DNA from: Bacteroidota bacterium
GTDB lineage: Bacteria > Bacteroidota > Bacteroidia > Bacteroidales > Lentimicrobiaceae
NCBI GenBank assembly: GCA_009773515.1
Contig: WSXX01000025.1
Location: 1 to 64,000, forward strand
DNA length: 64,000 nt
Reading direction: 5' to 3'
Position numbers and translations under genes: made by a program
In this document: positions 1 through 7,502 of the stretch, in pieces
How the letters are laid out: each line of letters opens with the position of its first letter
Numbering within the stretch: the first letter of the stretch is position 1
Notes under the pieces: generated by a model
Seen by the model: the letters and a program-made list of their open reading frames with translations, nothing else
Databases searched by the model: none
Told to the model about the DNA's origin: nothing

Positions 1-426
1 GAATACATGGGTCCAGCGGAAATGCTCAGGGCAAAAGGAGCCAACCTGATAACAAATTCAACACAGTGCCGCAACATTGCAACTGAACTGGGAATACCTG
101 CTGACAGCATTACGCTGCTTCCGGGAGGAGCCCGCAGCACAGCAATGGAAGCGCAGGTAATCAGTAAGTATCTCAAAAGAACCGGAAATATCGATACCTT
201 ATTAGTGGTAACATCGCCGGCACACACCCGAAGAGCAGTTATGATTTTCCGAAACACCTTCCGCAAAGCAGGTCTTGATGTGACGGTTATTGCCTGTCCG
301 ACACGATACAATTCATTTCAGGGCAAAGGATGGTACAAAAGGAAAGAAGATGTGCAGGCAGTGTTGTTTGAATATCTGAAACTTACGTCATTCATGTTTA
401 TCGAGCGATACAGACGACTTGATTAA
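1..426 (+). CDS. YdcF/SanA-like (DUF218) protein, 5' partial
   Basis: The reading frame is open from the window's left edge (Glu-Tyr precede the first visible Met at position 7), so the N-terminus lies outside. The visible 141 residues show the second half of a DUF218 domain: an NSTQCRN segment like the family's S.nT.eNa region, then LLVVTSPAHTRRA, which matches the family's VTS..H..RA motif. Members such as SanA, ElyC and YdcF are usually membrane-anchored proteins linked to envelope integrity; no enzymatic reaction is firmly established. The C-terminus ends in a basic, aromatic tail typical of the family. The gene is followed by an 8-bp repeat array rather than another operon gene. Family is fairly sure; role is unknown. 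Confidence 0.75.
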   Translation, partial: EYMGPAEMLRAKGANLITNSTQCRNIATELGIPADSITLLPGGARSTAMEAQVISKYLKRTGNIDTLLVVTSPAHTRRAVMIFRNTFRKAGLDVTVIACPTRYNSFQGKGWYKRKEDVQAVLFEYLKLTSFMFIERYRRLD

Positions 427-479
427 GCATTAATCAGAGCCTGCTGCAAAACTCCGGCATGAAAGGCGATAAATACATT

Positions 480-640
480 TAATCCTTGAATCTTTGAATC
501 TTGAATCTTGAATCTTTGAATCCTTGAATCCTTGAATCCGGCTCAAATTTGTCACCCTGAGCGGAGTCGAAGGGTTGAATCCTTGAATCCTTGAATCCTT
601 GAATCTTTGAATCTTTGAATCCTTAAATCTTTGAATCTTT
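480..640. repeat. 8-bp tandem repeat array (TTGAATCY) with a CCTTCGACTCCGCTCAG fragment
   Basis: This junction consists of head-to-tail copies of TTGAATCC and TTGAATCT, with occasional one-base slips. It is interrupted around 549-575 by a CCCTGAGCGGAGTCGAAGGG block that recurs in the small transposon-like elements elsewhere in the window. The minus-strand open frame over it is simply the repeat translated and is not a gene. Confidence 0.9.
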
Positions 641-672
641 TTGAATATTGCGTTTGTTTCGTTTATTTCGTT

Positions 673-680
673 TATCTTTG
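673..680 (+). promoter_or_regulatory. -7 box TATCTTTG for the HTH antitoxin gene
   Basis: TATCTTTG fits the Bacteroidota TAnnTTTG consensus and sits 22 bp before the start codon at 702. A TTTG at 653-656 lies 16 bp upstream and could serve as the -33 element. Confidence 0.55.
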
Positions 681-701
681 TGATCTGAAACATAATTCAA
701 C

Positions 702-1148
702 ATGGAAACACTGAACGAAATAAAGAGGCCAAGTAAAGCAGAACAGAAGCAGGCCCTGGAATCCTATACATCTTTAATTGCGGCACTTGACCAATTGAAG
801 ACCGATTTAGCAGAAATAGAAATTGAAGAAACCGGAGAAAAGATAAAAGTCCCGAAAAGGGCATTAACGCTATTGGGTAAGATTCTGAAAGCAATGAGTC
901 AGGGGAAACCCATTTCAATAGTACCATTAGCAACAGAAGTTACTACCCAGAGTGCGGCAGAGATACTGAGTTGCTCCCGGCCACATCTGGTAAAACTACT
1001 GGAGGAAGGAAAGATACCTTATACCAAAATAGGGAAGCACCGGCGCTTGATGATTGAAGATGTGCTGAAATACAAACAGCAAATGAAAGAAGAGCAAAAA
1101 CAACACCTGATTGAGCTTATGAATATGGACGAAGATTCTGCTGAGTGA
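702..1148 (+). CDS. Excisionase-type HTH DNA-binding antitoxin
   Basis: This 148-residue protein has a charged, probably helical N-terminal half (about residues 10-75). An excisionase/MerR-like helix-turn-helix follows (about 80-130): TTQSAAEILSCSRPHLVKLL, then the wing region IPYTKIGKHRRLMIEDVL. Proteins of this size and layout in Bacteroidota are usually the antitoxin of a PIN-domain toxin encoded immediately downstream. Here the partner is missing from that position, and only a PIN-like C-terminal remnant is found at 1625-1771, beyond a four-helix-bundle gene. It probably autoregulates from the promoter at 673-680. The HTH assignment is strong; the antitoxin role rests on family knowledge plus the remnant. 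Confidence 0.75.
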   Translation: METLNEIKRPSKAEQKQALESYTSLIAALDQLKTDLAEIEIEETGEKIKVPKRALTLLGKILKAMSQGKPISIVPLATEVTTQSAAEILSCSRPHLVKLLEEGKIPYTKIGKHRRLMIEDVLKYKQQMKEEQKQHLIELMNMDEDSAE

Positions 1149-1149
1149 A

Positions 1150-1174
1150 AAATGAAAAATGAAAAATGAAAAGT
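1150..1174. repeat. AAAAATG 7-bp repeats, left side of the four-helix-bundle cassette
   Basis: About three and a half copies of AAAAATG begin right after the antitoxin stop codon. The same motif appears inverted (TTTCATTTTTCATTTT) at 1606-1621 on the far side of the four-helix-bundle gene, so that gene is bracketed by an imperfect inverted repeat. Confidence 0.7.
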
Positions 1175-1195
1175 GGTAAATTCAAATGAAGAAGG

Positions 1196-1549
1196 ATGAA
1201 GGAAAATATTCTTAAGGAAAAAACTTATGTTTTTGCACTGAAAGTTATTGCTGTATATAAGCAGATAATAATTGAGTACAAGGAGTTTGTTTTAAGCAAA
1301 CAATTTTTGAAATCGGGCACAGCGCCTGGTGCATTGGTTAGAGAGGCTGAGTTTGCTCAATCCAAAGCTGACTTTATATCAAAAATGAGCATTGCTCTAA
1401 AAGAAGCCAATGAATGTGACTATTGGATGAATTTGCTTAAAGATTCGGGTTATATTTCCTTGTTGTCATTTAATGAGTTGGAAGCCAGTGTTAAAGAAAT
1501 TATATACATGTTGATTAGCTCTATTAAAACAGCTAAAACCAATATTTAA
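1196..1549 (+). CDS. Four-helix-bundle protein (23S rRNA intervening-sequence protein family)
   Basis: This 117-residue, all-helical protein resembles the four-helix-bundle family first described from open frames inside 23S rRNA intervening sequences and related to the Avd accessory protein of diversity-generating retroelements. Visible markers are the N-terminal YVFALKVIAVYK helix, the LVREAEFAQSKADFISKMSIALKEANECDYWMN core split over two helices, and a final hydrophobic helix. In the family, the motif region S.aDF..K...A..E...eT.yWl is the most recognisable part and is present here. Biochemical function is unknown; members form oligomeric barrels and bind nucleic acid. It lies between an antitoxin and the remnant of its toxin and is flanked by inverted 7-bp repeats, so it may be a mobile cassette. 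No reverse transcriptase or template/variable repeat pair is nearby. Confidence 0.7.
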   Translation: MKENILKEKTYVFALKVIAVYKQIIIEYKEFVLSKQFLKSGTAPGALVREAEFAQSKADFISKMSIALKEANECDYWMNLLKDSGYISLLSFNELEASVKEIIYMLISSIKTAKTNI

Positions 1550-1603
1550 GTATAATTTCAAAATCTCTGTTTCACTTCAACTAATCTGATTTTTCATTAT
1601 TCA

Positions 1604-1624
1604 TCTTTCATTTTTCATTTTATT
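1604..1624. repeat. Inverted 7-bp repeats, right side of the four-helix-bundle cassette
   Basis: Contains TTTCATTTTTCATTTT, the reverse complement of the AAAAATG array at 1150-1174. Together the two blocks bracket the four-helix-bundle gene. Confidence 0.65.
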
Positions 1625-1771
1625 GACCTGGATGGTGAAACAGCAATAGAAGCTTTTAAAGAGATGGTGTTAAACAAGCGTAATCCTTCAATGGATGAAT
1701 ATGCAGTGTTGAGCCAATTAAAAAACATCGGGCTGACAGATACTACAAATTATCTGCATGCTCTGCTATGA
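1625..1771 (+). pseudogene. PIN-domain toxin, C-terminal remnant
   Basis: An open frame without a start codon encodes about 48 residues (DLDGETAIEAFKEMVLNKRN onward), including PSMDEYAVLSQLKNIGL near the end, and stops with TGA at 1769-1771. This matches the usual tail of PIN-domain toxins encoded next to excisionase-type antitoxins (basic stretch, then a 'P..deY.vl..L...GL..Ta..L' ending). The catalytic acidic residues of the PIN fold would lie in the missing N-terminal part. Its position 480 bp downstream of the antitoxin gene, beyond the four-helix-bundle cassette, suggests the toxin gene was broken by insertion or replacement. The family call relies on a short segment, so it is moderately sure. 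Confidence 0.5.
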
Positions 1772-2115
1772 CATCAGTCAAATCAATGCCACAATTGCGT
1801 GAAATCTGCGAGAATCTTTGAATCCTTTGAATCCTTGAACCGACCGAAGGGAGCTCAGCGAAGCTAATCTTTGAATCTTTACTTCTCACTTTTCTTCGTT
1901 ATCGCTTCGCGATCCCGAGGCAAGCTATTTTTCACTTTTCACTTAAAGAAGTCAATAGTCTATAGTCTATAGTTAATTTTAGTCAATAGTCGATAGTCCA
2001 TTTCCTTTAGCCTTTAGAAATTAGAAATTAGTCTTTAGAAATTGGAATCCTTGAATCCTTGAATCCTTGAATCTTTGAATCCTTGAATCCTTGAATCTTT
2101 GAATCCTTGAATCCT
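1772..2115. repeat. Mixed low-complexity repeats (8-bp TTGAATCY, 7-bp AGTCGAT, 7-bp TTAGAAA)
   Basis: Several unrelated short tandem families are stitched together: TTGAATCC/T octamers at 1812-1880 and 2045-2115, TTTTCACT-like words around 1885-1945, ATAGTC heptamers near 1950-2000, and TTAGAAA heptamers near 2010-2040. A GGGAGCTCAGCGAAGCTAAT block at about 1849 recurs at the 3' end of the exosortase gene (5579) and, altered, near 7050. No gene is visible. Confidence 0.85.
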
Positions 2116-2116
2116 C

Positions 2117-2169
2117 AATAATGCACAATAATATTCCTGAATAATGCACAATAATATTCCTTATATTTG
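2117..2169 (+). promoter_or_regulatory. Direct repeats plus -7 box TATATTTG for ATPase 1
   Basis: The word AATAATGCACAATAATATTCC occurs twice with a 23-bp period (about 2117 and 2140) and runs directly into TATATTTG at 2162-2169, a good TAnnTTTG box about 50 bp before the start at 2219. The duplicated word covers the -33 region and could be an operator; that is inference. Confidence 0.5.
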
Positions 2170-2218
2170 CACAATCAGCGTTTATTTTCACCTTTGAATC
2201 AAATTTATATCACTAATT

Positions 2219-3472
2219 ATGAGTTACATAAAAAGGATAATAGAAGAAGACTTGTTGGAGAAACTGTCTGCTTCGGGTGCAGTGTTGATAAAAGGGCCAA
2301 AATCGTGTGGAAAAACAGCAACAGCTGGTCAATATGCAAAAAGCATGTTAGAAATGGATAGGGACAAACAGGTTCCTGTTATAATGGCAACAAATCCCCG
2401 GCTTTTATTGGCAGGTGATACGCCCAGATTAATAGATGAGTGGCAGGTACAACCCGAAATCTGGAATTATGTCAGGCACGAAGTGGACGACCGTAAAGCC
2501 AAAGGGCAATTTATTCTTACAGGTTCTGCTAATCCAACTGATGACGCCAGATTGCATAGTGGCGCCGGGCGTTTTACTATAGTACAAATGGACACAATGA
2601 CCTGGCAGGAATTAGGTTATTCGACCGGAATTGTTAAAGTTTCGGATTTACTGAAAGGGTCTTTCCCAGACTTTTACGATTCAGGGATTTCGCTGGATTT
2701 CATAATTGATAAAATGCTGATAGGCGGGTGGCCCTCTTTATTGAATGCAAGCACAAAAAACGCCCTCAAAATGAATCGCGGTTATATTGATTTACTTTGC
2801 GAAGTTGATATGAGCAGGGCTTCGGGAGTTAAACGCGACCCCATAAAAGTGCGCAGTTTATTACGGTCAATTGCAAGGAACACAGCCACACTGGTTGATA
2901 ATAAAACATTAGAGCAAGATGTGAAAACTTCCGATAGAAATGAATTATCGAGAAATACAATATCAGAATATCTTGATGCACTGTCGCGCCTGATGATTAT
3001 GTACGAACAACCTGCTTTCAATCCGCATATTCGCTCCTCGGCATCGTTGCGTAAATCACCAAAAAAATATTTGTGCGACGCATCTTTGGCGGTTGCAGCA
3101 TTGGGCCTGGATAAAGAATCGTTGATTAAAGACATAAAATATACAGGGTTTTTGTTTGAGTCATTAGCAACGCACGAGTTAAATGTGTATGCCAAAGCAA
3201 ATGACGCAAACGTATTTCATTATAATGATTCGTATGGCTTGGAGGTTGACACTATTGTACAGAAACGTAATGGCGATTATGCTGCTTTTGAAATAAAACT
3301 CGGTGTAGGATATATTGACGAAGCCGCCGGAAATCTTAAAAAATTTGCTGGAAACATAAATACAGCCAAAATGGATTTACCAAAATCATTAAACATTATT
3401 ACCGGAACAGGAATGACCTATCGCCGCCCCGACGGAATAAATGTAATTTCGCTGGCTTCGTTGGGCAAATAA
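2219..3472 (+). CDS. AAA_14/DUF4143 ATPase (1)
   Basis: This 417-residue protein has the AAA_14 plus DUF4143 architecture. Walker A is GPKSCGKT (about residues 26-33), a Walker B-like LIDEWQ follows (about 72-77), and FILTGSAN is the sensor-like strand. The C-terminal domain ends with EVDTIVQ...FEIKLG, the D...ExK pattern of the PD-(D/E)XK-like fold in DUF4143. Such proteins are common and often multi-copy in Bacteroidota and Archaea; their cellular role is not established. A second, only distantly similar member lies at 5737-7014. It is monocistronic, bounded by short-repeat arrays on both sides. Family is sure; function is unknown. Confidence 0.85.
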   Translation: MSYIKRIIEEDLLEKLSASGAVLIKGPKSCGKTATAGQYAKSMLEMDRDKQVPVIMATNPRLLLAGDTPRLIDEWQVQPEIWNYVRHEVDDRKAKGQFILTGSANPTDDARLHSGAGRFTIVQMDTMTWQELGYSTGIVKVSDLLKGSFPDFYDSGISLDFIIDKMLIGGWPSLLNASTKNALKMNRGYIDLLCEVDMSRASGVKRDPIKVRSLLRSIARNTATLVDNKTLEQDVKTSDRNELSRNTISEYLDALSRLMIMYEQPAFNPHIRSSASLRKSPKKYLCDASLAVAALGLDKESLIKDIKYTGFLFESLATHELNVYAKANDANVFHYNDSYGLEVDTIVQKRNGDYAAFEIKLGVGYIDEAAGNLKKFAGNINTAKMDLPKSLNIITGTGMTYRRPDGINVISLASLGK

Positions 3473-3640
3473 TAAAGTCGATAGTCGATAGTCGGGTGAA
3501 GAAGTCAATAGTCAATTGTCAATAGTCGATAGTCTTTCTGAATTAAGAAGCAATTCCGACCTCTTAATCTTTGAATTGTTTGAATCCTTGAATCTTTGAA
3601 TCCTTGAATCTTTGAATTTTGAATCTTTGAATCTTTAAAT
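3473..3640. repeat. AGTCGAT heptamers and TTGAATCY octamers reaching the aminotransferase start
   Basis: Heptamers of the AGTCGAT/AGTCAAT type fill 3476-3535, and octamers TTGAATCC/T fill about 3575-3640. The octamer run ends only a few bases before the ATG at 3644, so the leader of the aminotransferase gene is made of repeat. Confidence 0.85.
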
Positions 3641-3643
3641 CTC

Positions 3644-4819
3644 ATGTCCAAACCCAAAATCTGGCTCTCCTCCCCTCACATGGGCGGTACCGAACAAAAA
3701 TACGTAACTGAAGCTTTTGAAACCAACTGGGTTGCCCCTTTAGGTCCCAATGTAAATGGATTTGAAGCAGATCTGCAACGCTACACCGGAATAAGCCATG
3801 CCGCAGCATTAAGTTCCGGCACAGCAGCTATACACCTGTCGCTGATTCTACTCGATGTAAAACCCGGCGATATGGTCATCTGCCAGAGCTTTACTTTTTC
3901 GGCATCGGCCAACCCCATTGCATATCAGGGCGCAATTCCGGTGTTTATCGACAGCGAACCCGACACCTGGAACATGAGTCCGGAGCAATTGGAGCGTGCC
4001 ATACTGGCCTGCATAAACGGCGAAGTCATGAACAAAGGAATGAAGATGCCGCCTGCGCTTCCCAAAGCCATAATTCCGGTACATCTTTACGGCGTGCCGG
4101 CAAAAATGGATGAAATCATGCAGATAGCCGGCAAATACAACATCCCGGTTATAGAAGATGCTGCTGAAGCATTGGGCTCATCTATAGGCGGGCGCATGTG
4201 CGGATCGTTCGGAACGTTTGGCATACTCAGCTTCAACGGCAATAAAATCATAACCACCAGCGGCGGTGGCGCACTGATTTCAAACAACAGTGAGGCTATA
4301 GCCAAGGCTCGTTTTCTGGCAACCCAGGCGCGCGACAATGCACCCCATTACCAGCACAGCCACATAGGGTACAACTACCGCATGAGCAACATAGTAGCTG
4401 GGATAGGTCGTGGGCAGATGGAAGTACTGGAAGACAGAATAGCAGCGCGGCGTGCCAACTTTGCCAGATATGAAAAATACTTTGCTGAGGTAGCAGAACG
4501 TGGCTACCGGGTAAAACTTCAGCCCTGTCAGGCAGATGCATTCTCCAACCGCTGGTTAACAGCGATAACCATTAACCCTGCAGAGAATAAAGGCATCACC
4601 CGGGAAACCTTGCGACTGGCCCTGGAAACAGAAAACATAGAATCGCGGCCATTGTGGAAACCCATGCATCTGCAGCCGATATTTGAAGACACCCCATTCT
4701 TTGGCGACGGCACATCAGAAAAGCTCTTTGAAGAAGGACTCTGCCTCCCCTCCGGCTCCAACCTCTCCAACGAAGACTTCAAAAGAATCACCGACATTAT
4801 CGACAGCGTTTTTAAATAA
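3644..4819 (+). CDS. DegT/DnrJ/EryC1-family PLP aminotransferase (EpsN-like)
   Basis: This 391-residue, full-length fold-type I aminotransferase belongs to the family that aminates nucleotide-linked 4-keto sugars. The N-terminus IWLSSPHMGG...TNWVAPLGPNV is typical of the EpsN/PglE-like branch, with SSGTAAIHLSL near residue 57, VIEDAAEALGS near residue 170 and the Schiff-base lysine in SFNGNKIITTSGGG near residue 200. The likely product is a UDP-linked amino sugar for a surface glycan. It is followed by an exosortase gene; glycan genes and exosortases commonly travel together. No classical promoter is visible because an octamer repeat array abuts the start codon. The exact sugar substrate cannot be read from sequence. 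Confidence 0.88.
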   Translation: MSKPKIWLSSPHMGGTEQKYVTEAFETNWVAPLGPNVNGFEADLQRYTGISHAAALSSGTAAIHLSLILLDVKPGDMVICQSFTFSASANPIAYQGAIPVFIDSEPDTWNMSPEQLERAILACINGEVMNKGMKMPPALPKAIIPVHLYGVPAKMDEIMQIAGKYNIPVIEDAAEALGSSIGGRMCGSFGTFGILSFNGNKIITTSGGGALISNNSEAIAKARFLATQARDNAPHYQHSHIGYNYRMSNIVAGIGRGQMEVLEDRIAARRANFARYEKYFAEVAERGYRVKLQPCQADAFSNRWLTAITINPAENKGITRETLRLALETENIESRPLWKPMHLQPIFEDTPFFGDGTSEKLFEEGLCLPSGSNLSNEDFKRITDIIDSVFK

Positions 4820-4825
4820 GGTCTA

Positions 4826-4906
4826 CTGAAAAACTACGTTAGGAGTTTCCCTTTAATAACTCCCGTTGCAGCTTGCCCAACCGGGGGTTAATGGATCGTC
4901 ACCTTC
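4826..4906. repeat. Dispersed hairpin-type repeat, copy 1
   Basis: A segment running from CTGAAAAACTACGTTAGGAG to GGGGGTTAATGGATC matches, in reverse complement and at roughly 90% by eye, part of the hairpin-rich spacer at 60765-60833. It carries inverted repeats around ACGTTAGGAGTT and AACTCCCGTTGCAGC. Confidence 0.75.
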
Positions 4907-4992
4907 CATTAATGTAAGCCCACTGATTCAGGTAAAAAGAAACCCGCAAACCGTAAAGTAAAACTTAAACAAGTCACCAAACAAACATACCC

Positions 4993-5595
4993 ATGAAGGC
5001 ACTGGAAAAAATCAAAGCATATATCAAACGCCCTGCTATTCGCCCGCTGGTTGATGTAGCCATATTTGCCATTATCACCATAACATTTCATTACCTGTGG
5101 TGGCATGTGCTGGGTTTTTTCAGAGCTACTGACTTCTTCAATTCAGTTGCTGGCTGGCTGGCACAGCAGGTCTATTTTGGCTCATTGTGGTTTAATGTGA
5201 ACATACTCGGCATGAACATTACCCCTGAGCATCTCACAAATACCCTTTGGTTTCCGGATGTAAACGGATTTATAACCGTAAACGAAAGCTGTTCAGGATT
5301 TAAGCAGATGTATCAGATACTATTTCTGTTTATACTGTTTCGCGGCCCCTGGAAACATAAATTGTGGTACATCCCGGCTTCAATGGGAATAATGTTTCTG
5401 GTGAACATCTTAAGAATTATACTGCTTTCACTGGTACTGATACACTGGCCTGCACACTGGGATTTCTTCCATATGTGGGTAATGCGTCCGTTCTACTATG
5501 TGGTGATTTTTATAGAGTGGGTAGTGTGGGTTGAATACTTCGCAGATTCCAGGGGTAAATCTTTAAACCTATCAAAGGGAGCCCAGCGAATCTAA
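4993..5595 (+). CDS. Exosortase/archaeosortase family transpeptidase
   Basis: This 200-residue multi-pass membrane protein has the three invariant residues of the family in order: Cys in NESCSGFKQ (about residue 100), Arg in NILRIILLS (about 140) and His in DFFHMWVMRPF (about 160). Exosortases cleave a C-terminal PEP-CTERM-like signal and are thought to attach the protein to an envelope glycan. The neighbours, an EpsN-like aminotransferase upstream and a VanZ-like protein downstream (beyond an ATPase), fit a glycan/sorting island. No PEP-CTERM-type substrate was recognised in the window; the secreted proteins here carry T9SS domains instead. The last residues (SKGAQRI) are encoded by repeat sequence also found at about 1849, so the C-terminus seems to have been rewritten by repeat invasion. 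Confidence 0.85.
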   Translation: MKALEKIKAYIKRPAIRPLVDVAIFAIITITFHYLWWHVLGFFRATDFFNSVAGWLAQQVYFGSLWFNVNILGMNITPEHLTNTLWFPDVNGFITVNESCSGFKQMYQILFLFILFRGPWKHKLWYIPASMGIMFLVNILRIILLSLVLIHWPAHWDFFHMWVMRPFYYVVIFIEWVVWVEYFADSRGKSLNLSKGAQRI

Positions 5596-5662
5596 TCTTT
5601 AAATCTTTGAATCCTTGAATCCTTGAATCCTTGAATCTTTGAATCTTTGAATCCTTGAATTA
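5590..5662. repeat. TTGAATCY octamer array after the exosortase gene
   Basis: Octamers begin at the exosortase stop codon (AATCTAATCTTTAAATC) and continue to about 5660. The sequence CCAGCGAATCTAATCTTT is part of a longer word shared with 1849-1870. Confidence 0.85.
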
Positions 5663-5692
5663 TTTCACTAAGTTTATTCATTAAATATTCTG

Positions 5693-5724
5693 TACTGAAC
5701 AAAAAAGGCTATATTTGTTCAGTA
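5693..5724 (+). promoter_or_regulatory. 11-bp palindrome overlapping the -7 box of ATPase 2
   Basis: TACTGAACAAA (5693-5703) and TTTGTTCAGTA (5714-5724) are perfect inverted copies separated by 10 bp. The TAnnTTTG box TATATTTG occupies 5710-5717, so the right arm overlaps it. This is the arrangement expected for a repressor operator; the cognate regulator is unknown. Confidence 0.6.
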
Positions 5725-5736
5725 TAACACGCGCAT

Positions 5737-7014
5737 ATGATTAGAAATATACTAAATCAGCAAAAAGAAGAGCGGAATGTTTTGCTGAACCATGCTTACA
5801 TTCATCGTATTGACGATGCAACCAAAGCTGATTACTTAAAAACTACGCTCATTAAACTAATAACAGGACCCCGTAGAGCAGGGAAATCTGTATTGGCTTT
5901 ACAGTTGCTCGAAAATCAGAGTTTTGCCTATCTGAATTTCGATGATGATTTGCTTTTAAAACACTTTGATGAAGATGCAGTTATACAGGGTTTAAATGAT
6001 GTTTACACTAGATTTGATTATCTTTTGCTGGACGAAATACAAAATCTGCCCGACTGGGAATTGTGGGTGAATAAATTGTATCGCCGGGGTCTGAATCTTG
6101 TAATAACGGGATCAAATGCAAACCTGCTCTCGCACGAAATGGCTTCAACCCTTACCGGGCGATATATTCTGATTACAGTTTTGCCTTTTAGCTTCTCCGA
6201 AACCATTCGTTACAATAATCAGCTGTTGCCTGATGCGAACAACGCTTCGCCCACCGAAACCGGCCAAATGCTTGGTACTCTTCAAACCTATTTATTCAAT
6301 GGCGGATTTCCCGAAACGGTTTTGAATCCGGGAATACTTAAAAATTATCTGTCATCACTGTTCGATTCTATCCTGCTTAAAGACATCTTAAAACGATTTC
6401 GGGTGAGGCAAACCCAACAACTTTATGATTTGTCAAACTTCTTGTTATCAAATTATACAAATCTTTTTTCCTTTAATCAGATTAAAGAAGCGTTGGATTA
6501 TAACAGTGTTGCTACGGTTCAAAAATTTATCGGATACCTGGAAGAACCCTATTTGTTTCAGCATATTACCCGCTACCATAACAAAATTAAAAAACAGCAA
6601 AAGACAGCGCAGAAAATTTACATAATCGATAATGGATTTATCAAAGCACGTTCGTTTGAATTGTCTCCCAATTATGGCCGCTTACTCGAAAACCTTGTTT
6701 TTGTAGAATTACTTCGCAGGGGTTACAAGACGGAATTAGATTTGTTTTATTATCGCACACGAAACGATCGTGAAATTGATTTCGTGCTTCGCAAAGGGCA
6801 TCAAATAGAGCAATTGGTTCAGGTATGTTATGATATAAATCAACCTAAAACCCTGAAGCGGGAGTTGGATGCGCTTGCAGAAGCCTCAATGGAATTGAAT
6901 TGCCAAAATCTTTTATTACTAACATGGGATAAAGAAGAGCAAATTCCGGTGAACGATCTGACAATTCATCTGATTCCAACTTACAAATGGCTGATTCATT
7001 CTTTGAATCTTTGA
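5737..7014 (+). CDS. AAA_14/DUF4143 ATPase (2)
   Basis: This 425-residue protein has Walker A GPRRAGKS (about residues 46-53), Walker B LLLDEIQ (about 96-102), the sensor strand LVITGSNANLL and a C-terminal DUF4143 domain ending in REIDFVLRKG...VQVCYD. Architecture matches the ATPase at 2219-3472, but the two are clearly diverged and not a recent duplication. A palindromic operator-like element overlaps its promoter. The C-terminal SLNL and the stop codon are encoded by TTTGAATCTTTGA, a piece of the octamer repeat, so the 3' end has merged with the array. Cellular role is unknown. Confidence 0.85.
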   Translation: MIRNILNQQKEERNVLLNHAYIHRIDDATKADYLKTTLIKLITGPRRAGKSVLALQLLENQSFAYLNFDDDLLLKHFDEDAVIQGLNDVYTRFDYLLLDEIQNLPDWELWVNKLYRRGLNLVITGSNANLLSHEMASTLTGRYILITVLPFSFSETIRYNNQLLPDANNASPTETGQMLGTLQTYLFNGGFPETVLNPGILKNYLSSLFDSILLKDILKRFRVRQTQQLYDLSNFLLSNYTNLFSFNQIKEALDYNSVATVQKFIGYLEEPYLFQHITRYHNKIKKQQKTAQKIYIIDNGFIKARSFELSPNYGRLLENLVFVELLRRGYKTELDLFYYRTRNDREIDFVLRKGHQIEQLVQVCYDINQPKTLKRELDALAEASMELNCQNLLLLTWDKEEQIPVNDLTIHLIPTYKWLIHSLNL

Positions 7015-7100
7015 ACCGACTGTAGAGCCTGTCCCACCTCTTTTGCGGGAAAGCTCAGCGAGGCTAATCTTTGAATCTTGAATCCTTGAATCTTTAAATC
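7015..7100. repeat. Repeat junction reaching the VanZ-like gene start
   Basis: Carries a shortened AGCTCAGCGAGGCTAATC block related to 1849 and then TTGAATCY octamers that end 3-4 bases before the ATG at 7104. Confidence 0.8.
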
Positions 7101-7103
7101 TTC

Positions 7104-7502
7104 ATGCTAAAACGCTTCTTCAATCACCGCCCCTGGATACGAATAATAATTATGCTGGTCTATCTGGTCATAGTAACCCTGTTATCGTTGCTACCCACCT
7201 CCGACCTGCCAAATATTCCGTTTATTAACGGTCAGGACAAAGCCGTACACATCACCATGTACCTTGGACTTTCATTTCTGGCAAGCTGGAGTCTTGACAC
7301 CCATGGAAAGCGTAAACCATCCATCCCGTTGATGCTATTGGGCGTGGCAGGCTGGGGCGTACTTATGGAAGTGCTGCAACACCTGATGACCAGCGGCCGC
7401 GGGTTGGAATTTATGGATATGATCGCAAATCTTGTCGGTGCAACAGCAGGAATGTTTCTATACATCTACCTCGAAAAGCTGAGAAATGCGGCAAGCCGTT
7501 AA
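7104..7502 (+). CDS. VanZ-like family membrane protein
   Basis: This 132-residue protein has four predicted membrane segments (about 12-30, 50-68, 76-92 and 104-124). Family features are DKAVHITMYLGLSFL, in which the DK..H..aY..L element is characteristic, and GVLMEVLQH...GRGLEFMDMIANLVGA, the E.lQ......R..d..D...N..G motif. VanZ-like proteins are small envelope proteins; VanZ itself raises teicoplanin resistance, and related domains are often encoded beside exosortases. The exosortase gene lies 1.5 kb upstream with an ATPase gene between them. No promoter other than the octamer array is visible. Confidence 0.8.
   Translation: MLKRFFNHRPWIRIIIMLVYLVIVTLLSLLPTSDLPNIPFINGQDKAVHITMYLGLSFLASWSLDTHGKRKPSIPLMLLGVAGWGVLMEVLQHLMTSGRGLEFMDMIANLVGATAGMFLYIYLEKLRNAASR

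Noticed and set aside
430-693. 87-residue minus-strand frame with repeated KIQRFKDS peptides
   Set aside because: It is the 8-bp repeat read as protein; no start context or composition of a gene.
1196-1549. Diversity-generating retroelement (Avd-like protein)
   Set aside because: The protein resembles Avd only in fold family; no reverse transcriptase, template repeat or variable repeat lies nearby.
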